6,581 nt of DNA from an uncultured Bacteroidota bacterium (GTDB lineage: Bacteria > Bacteroidota > Bacteroidia > Flavobacteriales > Flavobacteriaceae), in the NCBI GenBank assembly GCA_903819815.1, contig CAIJFC010000034.1, positions 1-6,581 of the forward strand. Reading direction: 5' to 3'. The translations under genes were made by a program, and so were the position numbers. Each line of letters begins with the position of its first letter. The stretch's first letter is position 1. This document shows, piece after piece, positions 4,451 to 6,581 of the stretch. Below the pieces are notes generated by a model that made no database searches, had not been told where the DNA came from, and saw only the letters and a list, made by a program, of their open reading frames with translations.

Positions 4451-6581
4451 ATGAATAGATTAAAAATAGTTTTCAGTTTAGTTCTTGTGTTGCTATTTCC
4501 AAAGCTTCTAGCCCAACCCCTGATTAAATATTCCAATGGGAATCCAGAATACAGTATTCAATGGAACAAACAATTTGCACAGATTAATAATCTTACACCC
4601 GAAATAGAAATCAACGACAAATGGGTTTCAGTTAAAGAATTTAAAAATATCCGTTGGGAGAAAAAAGAAGGTACTCGATTGAGTGAAGTGAACAATTATA
4701 ATGGCAAAGTTGACTATTTGTATCTTATTTGCGAGAACCATCCCATGATTTCCAATTTTACAATTGTATTTGAATTAATGGAAGGACGCCCCTATTTGGT
4801 TATGAACTCATCATTAAAAGCTTCGGAGAAATTCAAATTGGGCGGAATCAAGTTGTTTAATTCTGCCCAAGAAAATATTGTTTTGCCTGGTAATAGCAAA
4901 GATTGGATGGTCTTTACCGAAAGTGCATCTGCCCCACACACAGGCGGATTGATGTACCCGTATCAATTGAATACTAAGAAGGCAAAAGAAGGAACGTATT
5001 CTAAAGCGCATACTGGAGTTTGGTTGAGTATGCTAGTCAACGACAAAAAAAATTGTGCTTTTTCATTTGCAAGTATTGCCAGTGAATTATGGCCTAATAA
5101 TTTCAAATGGGAATTGCCTGTAACGGATGATTTCAATAAACTAAAAGTTTCTGCTCGAAGTGGTGCTATTTTCGAAAGAGAAAAAATTTGGGTTCCTTAT
5201 GGAAATACAATTACTACCGATGCTTTTTTGGTTGGTTATTGGGAAAACCAACGTCCTACAAATGTATTATTGGAAACTGGAAAAATTATGGGTGAAAATG
5301 TGCGTAAAGGTAAACCGATGCGCTTTCCAGAGGCAGGTTGGAGTTCTTGGCATTCCTATGATCGAAAGATTACTGAAAAATCATTTTTGACTTCCGCTGA
5401 TTTTATAAATAAAAATTTAAAAGAGTACGGTTGGAAAACCATTCAAATTGATGGTGGCTGGTGGACAGAACCAGGTCTTTATAGTGTTAATGATGTCACT
5501 TTTCCTAATGGAATTCGATACCTGTCAGATTATGTAAATAAGTTGGGGCTTGACTTTGGTCTTCATGTAAGTCCTTTACGAACCAATCCTAAAGATCCAA
5601 TTAGTTCAAAACATCCTGATTGGATTTTGAAACCATTATTCAATAAAAAAATAGCAAAAGGGGATGATGAAATGGCGACAACGGTTGGAACAGTTTATGT
5701 TGATGGAAGCCACCCTGAAGTCCCCGCATTTTCGGCAGCACGATACCAACAAATCGTTGAAGGCTACAGACCTTCGTTCATGAAATGGGACCACACTTAT
5801 GGTGGTTTAGAAGAAGGAGTGCGATTTGATTCCACCATGACTTTTATGCAGGCGCACAATAAAACGATTCGTGCCATTAGAAGTGCTTTACCTGATGATT
5901 TAATCGTGACACGCAGTATGGGTTATGTATTTGGAGCTTTAGAATGTTATGACGCTATCCGAATAGGGAACGACATCAATCATCCTGGATATAAATCAGA
6001 AAAAGAACCCTACACCAACATTACCTATGGAAAAACCTTGGGAACTATTGAACAGGAAAGAGTGGAAAAAGGATTAATCCGATTCGCTCGTGCCGTGGCA
6101 CAAAACTATTATATTCACAAAAATATAGCTATTGTAGATCCAGATGCTTTTTTTGTTTCTCCGCAATATACCATTGATGAAGCAAAATGTCACATGACTT
6201 TGGAAGCCATAATGGGGGGACTTTTCTTTTTTGGAGATAAAGTCGAATCACTCCCTGCTGAACGATTGGAATTATTAAAAAATAAGGATATTATCGCAGT
6301 GAACAAACTTGGCGTTCATGCCGTTCCTCTCGATTTATTTTCGGGTGTTGATATTCCAACCATTTGGAAATTAGAAACCAAAGACCGTCTGATTATTACC
6401 ATATTCAATTGGATGGACAAGGAGGTTAGTAAAACATATAATCTAAAAACGGATTTCGAGTTAAATAATTCAAAGTACAATTTGATTGAAATATGGACCA
6501 AAAAGAATTTCAAAATCGAGTCTAATAAGTTAACATTAAATCAACCTGCTCATACAGTTAAAATAATTGAGTTTGTGAAAA
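4451..6581 (+). CDS. Exported alpha-galactosidase-like glycoside hydrolase, clan GH-D (GH36/GH27-like), 3' end outside window
   Basis: The frame is open from ATG 4451 to the window end, 710 codons without a stop. The protein starts with a signal peptide (MNRLK, a hydrophobic run to LLFPKLLAQ, cleavage near residue 21-22). Residues about 25-290 look like the N-terminal beta-rich domain of GH36-type enzymes. A TIM barrel follows, with GWSSWHSYD (297-304), the GH-D barrel opening, then YGWKTIQIDGGWW (326-338) and GLDFGLHVSP (366-375). FMKWDHTYGG (443-452) fits the nucleophile strand, making Asp447 the probable nucleophile. IRIGNDINHPG (503-513) fits the acid/base strand, making Asp508 the probable acid/base. 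A C-terminal beta domain ends in PAHTVKIIEFVK, which looks close to the natural end, so few residues are probably missing. Expected activity is release of terminal alpha-galactose in the periplasm or outside the cell. The KWDHTYG form differs from the usual KWDxNR of GH36, so another alpha-linked sugar is possible. The start is supported by the signal peptide and an A-rich leader (aataataaaaaa). Confidence 0.87.
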   Translation, partial: MNRLKIVFSLVLVLLFPKLLAQPLIKYSNGNPEYSIQWNKQFAQINNLTPEIEINDKWVSVKEFKNIRWEKKEGTRLSEVNNYNGKVDYLYLICENHPMISNFTIVFELMEGRPYLVMNSSLKASEKFKLGGIKLFNSAQENIVLPGNSKDWMVFTESASAPHTGGLMYPYQLNTKKAKEGTYSKAHTGVWLSMLVNDKKNCAFSFASIASELWPNNFKWELPVTDDFNKLKVSARSGAIFEREKIWVPYGNTITTDAFLVGYWENQRPTNVLLETGKIMGENVRKGKPMRFPEAGWSSWHSYDRKITEKSFLTSADFINKNLKEYGWKTIQIDGGWWTEPGLYSVNDVTFPNGIRYLSDYVNKLGLDFGLHVSPLRTNPKDPISSKHPDWILKPLFNKKIAKGDDEMATTVGTVYVDGSHPEVPAFSAARYQQIVEGYRPSFMKWDHTYGGLEEGVRFDSTMTFMQAHNKTIRAIRSALPDDLIVTRSMGYVFGALECYDAIRIGNDINHPGYKSEKEPYTNITYGKTLGTIEQERVEKGLIRFARAVAQNYYIHKNIAIVDPDAFFVSPQYTIDEAKCHMTLEAIMGGLFFFGDKVESLPAERLELLKNKDIIAVNKLGVHAVPLDLFSGVDIPTIWKLETKDRLIITIFNWMDKEVSKTYNLKTDFELNNSKYNLIEIWTKKNFKIESNKLTLNQPAHTVKIIEFVK

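Noticed and set aside
5160..5390. 76-residue plus-strand open frame inside the alpha-galactosidase-like gene
   Set aside because: It overlaps the main frame across the end of the N-terminal domain and the barrel opening GWSSWHSYD; its low-complexity product resembles nothing known.

Overview
The window is AT-rich bacterial DNA that looks like a member of the Bacteroidota, most likely a Flavobacterium-like genus. The signs are A-rich leaders before start codons with no clear Shine-Dalgarno sequence, flavobacterial-style signal peptides, and close protein similarity to families common in that group. All genes are on the plus strand. The theme is galactose or galactoside use: a Leloir-pathway gene, a sodium/sugar symporter and two exported glycoside hydrolases.

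Layout. Bases 2-790 are the C-terminal three quarters of galT (galactose-1-phosphate uridylyltransferase), with an in-frame TAA at 203-205 where the family has a conserved Glu. Three bases after galT (794-860) is a 67-bp stretch that reads like the first residues of galE joined out of frame to its last residues, so it may be an internally deleted galE. Bases 940-2628 encode an intact SSS-family symporter very like Vibrio vSGLT, closed by a strong rho-independent terminator (2650-2684). Bases 2815-4215 encode an exported protein that looks like a six-hairpin (alpha/alpha)6 glycosidase of unknown specificity, apparently starting with TTG. Bases 4216-4450 hold no gene but a nested inverted-repeat, hairpin-rich element whose left arm supplies the last codons of the upstream gene. 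Bases 4451-6581 encode a nearly complete exported clan GH-D (GH27/GH36-like) alpha-galactosidase that runs off the end of the window.

Inferred working model: the exported hydrolases release galactose (and perhaps another sugar) from an oligosaccharide or glycan in the periplasm, the symporter brings the hexose through the inner membrane, and galT/galE would feed it into central metabolism. The import and hydrolysis part looks intact, while the Leloir part in this copy looks damaged. The most notable points are the galT nonsense codon, the possible collapsed galE and the structured repeat between the two hydrolase genes. I see no CRISPR array, tRNA, rRNA, transposase gene or clearly new multi-gene system.
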